A stretch of 32,082 bases of DNA from Megasphaera massiliensis. Its GTDB lineage: Bacteria; Bacillota; Negativicutes; Veillonellales; Megasphaeraceae. Of the stretch, positions 30,679-32,082 are shown piece after piece. The stretch covers positions 37,093 through 69,174 of the forward strand of contig NZ_HF954537.1 of the NCBI RefSeq assembly GCF_000455225.1, read 5' to 3'. The notes beneath the pieces were generated by a model. It did not search any database. It was not told where the DNA came from and was given only the letters and a program-made list of their open reading frames with translations. Both the position numbers and the translations under genes were made by a program. Within the stretch, counting starts at the first letter, position 1; each line of letters begins with the position of its first letter.

Positions 30679-31998
30679 ATGGGCTTAATTAAGGCAGCTA
30701 TCGGCGCCGCAGGCGGTGTCTTGGGCGACCAGTGGAAAGAGTTCTTTTACTGTGACAGCCTGAACGAAACGATTTTGATGGCTAAGGGCCAAAAGCGAAT
30801 CAGCCGGTTCGGCCGCAGCAGCAACACGTCAGGCGAAGACAACATCATTTCCAACGGCTCGCGCATTGCCGTCAATGACGGCCAGTGCATGATGATCGTC
30901 GAATCGGGGAAGGTCGTCGAAGTCTGTGCCGAATCAGGGGAATATACCTACGATACGTCGACGGAACCGTCTATCTTTTCCGGGGACTACGCCGGGGATT
31001 TAGGCGAAATGCTGCACCAGGTCCTGTCGCAGATGAAAGAACGCTTTACCTTTGGCGGCGACGCCGGAAAGGACCAACGGGTATACTATTTCAACTTAAA
31101 GGAAATTATCGGCAATAAGTACGGTACGCCCAGTGAAGTGCCTTTTAAGACCTATGACGATACGACGGGCCTCGCGCTCCTCGTGCGCCTGCGCTGTTTT
31201 GGCGAGTACAGCTACCGCATGGTGAACCCCATCTTGTTCTATACGAATGTTGCCGGCAATGAAGCGGATTTTTATGACCGCAGCCGTCTCGACAGCCAGC
31301 TGAAATCGGAACTGCTTACGGCACTCCAACCGGCCTTTGCTAAATTGTCGGCCCTGCGCATCGACTACTCGCAGATTCCGGGCCATACGGAAGAACTGAC
31401 GCAGGCCCTGAACGACGTCTTATCGCCGAAGTGGCGCGATTTGCGGGGCATTGAAATCGTCTCCATGGGAATGAACAGTGTCAAGGCCAATGAAGAAGAT
31501 GAAGAAAAGATCCAGAAGGCTCAGATGGGCATGACCATGGGCCGCCCCGATATCGGACTGGGGACCTTGGTCGACGCTACGGCGGACTCTATGCGGACGG
31601 CTGCCGGAAACGAAGGTGCCATGGGCGCGGCTATGGGCTATATGGGCATGAATATGGCCGGTCAGGCCGGTGCCGGATTGGCTCAGGAATTGGCGGCCCG
31701 CCAACAGGCTCAAGCACCGGCAGCGACTCCGACAGCGGAGACGGGCTGGACCTGCTCCTGCGGTCAGCAAGGGAATACGGGGAAATTCTGCATGAACTGC
31801 GGGAAGCCGAAACCGGAACCTGCTGCTTCCTGGACCTGCCCGTCCTGCGGTCACAGCGGCAACGAAGGGAAATTCTGCACCAACTGCGGCAAGCCTAAAC
31901 CGGTGGAATCACCGGACTGGACCTGCCCGTCCTGCGGCCAACAAGGGAATACGGGGAAATTCTGCATGAACTGCGGTACGAAGAAACCTGAAGATTGA
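30679..31998 (+). CDS. SPFH-domain protein with three C-terminal zinc ribbons (YdjI-like)
   Basis: 439 residues. The first ~290 form an SPFH/virion-core-like domain (DQWKEFFYCDSLNETILMAKGQKRI, IAVNDGQCMMIVESGKVVEVCAESGEYTYDT, VSMGMNSVKANEEDEEKIQKAQMG). A Gly/Met/Ala-rich linker of about 65 residues follows. Three tandem ~30-residue zinc ribbons start at W357, each WTC-x(1-2)-CG...GKFCxNCG. The first has CSC, the other two CPSC. In Bacillus the YdjI protein belongs with PspA-type membrane stress genes. The gene after this one begins like a YdjG zinc-ribbon protein, which supports a membrane stress role. AGGAGGT precedes the ATG. Confidence 0.88.
   Translation: MGLIKAAIGAAGGVLGDQWKEFFYCDSLNETILMAKGQKRISRFGRSSNTSGEDNIISNGSRIAVNDGQCMMIVESGKVVEVCAESGEYTYDTSTEPSIFSGDYAGDLGEMLHQVLSQMKERFTFGGDAGKDQRVYYFNLKEIIGNKYGTPSEVPFKTYDDTTGLALLVRLRCFGEYSYRMVNPILFYTNVAGNEADFYDRSRLDSQLKSELLTALQPAFAKLSALRIDYSQIPGHTEELTQALNDVLSPKWRDLRGIEIVSMGMNSVKANEEDEEKIQKAQMGMTMGRPDIGLGTLVDATADSMRTAAGNEGAMGAAMGYMGMNMAGQAGAGLAQELAARQQAQAPAATPTAETGWTCSCGQQGNTGKFCMNCGKPKPEPAASWTCPSCGHSGNEGKFCTNCGKPKPVESPDWTCPSCGQQGNTGKFCMNCGTKKPED
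31768..31976 (+). repeat. Zinc-ribbon coding repeats with an exact 35-base duplicate
   Basis: Positions 31768-31802 (ribbon 1) and 31942-31976 (ribbon 3) are identical over 35 bases; the middle ribbon differs (NEGKFCTNCG). This points to recent gain or homogenisation of ribbons 1 and 3. Confidence 0.8.
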
Positions 31999-32008
31999 GG
32001 TGATTCCC

Positions 32009-32082
32009 ATGGCCGATACGTCAGTCAGTTATAAATGCCCTCACTGTGGGGCGCCGATTCAATTTAAGCCCGAGGCGCAGAC
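32009..32082 (+). CDS. Start of a zinc-ribbon protein (YdjG-like), cut by the window end
   Basis: GAGGTGA and ATG 32009 open a frame that begins MADTSVSYKCPHCGAPIQFKP and runs off the window. The CPHCG knuckle near residue 10 is typical of the TFIIB-type zinc ribbon at the N-terminus of YdjG-like membrane proteins encoded beside SPFH genes. Only 24 codons are visible, so the family is tentative. It starts 10 bases after the SPFH stop, hence one operon. Confidence 0.65.
   Translation, partial: MADTSVSYKCPHCGAPIQFKPEAQ

Overview
The window reads as chromosomal DNA from a diderm Firmicute of the class Negativicutes, most likely Megasphaera or a close relative. The main evidence is a tandem pair of outer-membrane porins that start with a signal peptide and one SLH domain and end in a C-terminal Phe (OmpM/Mep45 type), next to typical low-GC-Firmicute housekeeping genes (trmK with a nif3-like gene, TTG starts, strong AGGAGG ribosome binding sites). 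Coding DNA is moderately GC-rich with a strong preference for GTC, ATC, GAC and GGC codons. That bias creates many long antisense shadow frames, which are left out. The genus is an inference; the class is fairly secure.

Layout. 0.2-2.6 kb: a degenerate Y1-transposase-like protein (-), a MATE efflux pump (+) and an HxlR regulator (-). 2.7-5.7 kb: trxA-trxB (+), divergent from HxlR over overlapping promoters, then a siroheme nitrite/sulfite reductase (-). 5.9-10.1 kb: sensor kinase, response regulator, ArnT-like lipid glycosyltransferase and a small secreted, highly charged protein. Related promoter boxes suggest these form one envelope-stress regulon. 10.2-13.2 kb: trmK, nif3-like, thiE and the RNase P RNA gene rnpB. 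13.3-18.1 kb: aspartokinase with a clear internal start for a beta subunit, a 99-residue unknown, acpS, bifunctional NAD(P)HX repair enzyme, a ComEC-like MBL lipoprotein and its DUF3006 partner. 18.1-21.8 kb: two SLH porin genes made by a ~1.8-kb tandem duplication, each with its own promoter, a conserved ~185-nt leader and a terminator. 21.8-25.7 kb: exported phytase-like esterase (-), methyltransferase (+), QueG-like Fe-S protein (-) and a divergent TetR regulator with two clear operators. 25.8-32.1 kb: DUF2249 protein, pepT-pepC peptidase operon, macro-domain protein, TVP38-type membrane protein, an SPFH protein with three zinc ribbons, and the start of a zinc-ribbon protein cut by the window end.

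How the genes work together. Several blocks concern the two-membrane envelope: the porins (outer membrane tethering and permeability), the two-component system with the ArnT-like transferase (probable lipid A or other lipid-linked modification), the small exported protein, TVP38 and SPFH. Redox functions cluster as HxlR/thioredoxin/sulfite reductase. The points most worth following up are the duplicated structured leader of the porin genes, the kinase/ArnT/small-protein promoter box, the transposase relative that has lost its catalytic residues, a possible SD-sequestering leader on the DUF2249 gene, and the triple zinc-ribbon SPFH protein. No CRISPR array, tRNA, prophage or intact insertion sequence was seen.
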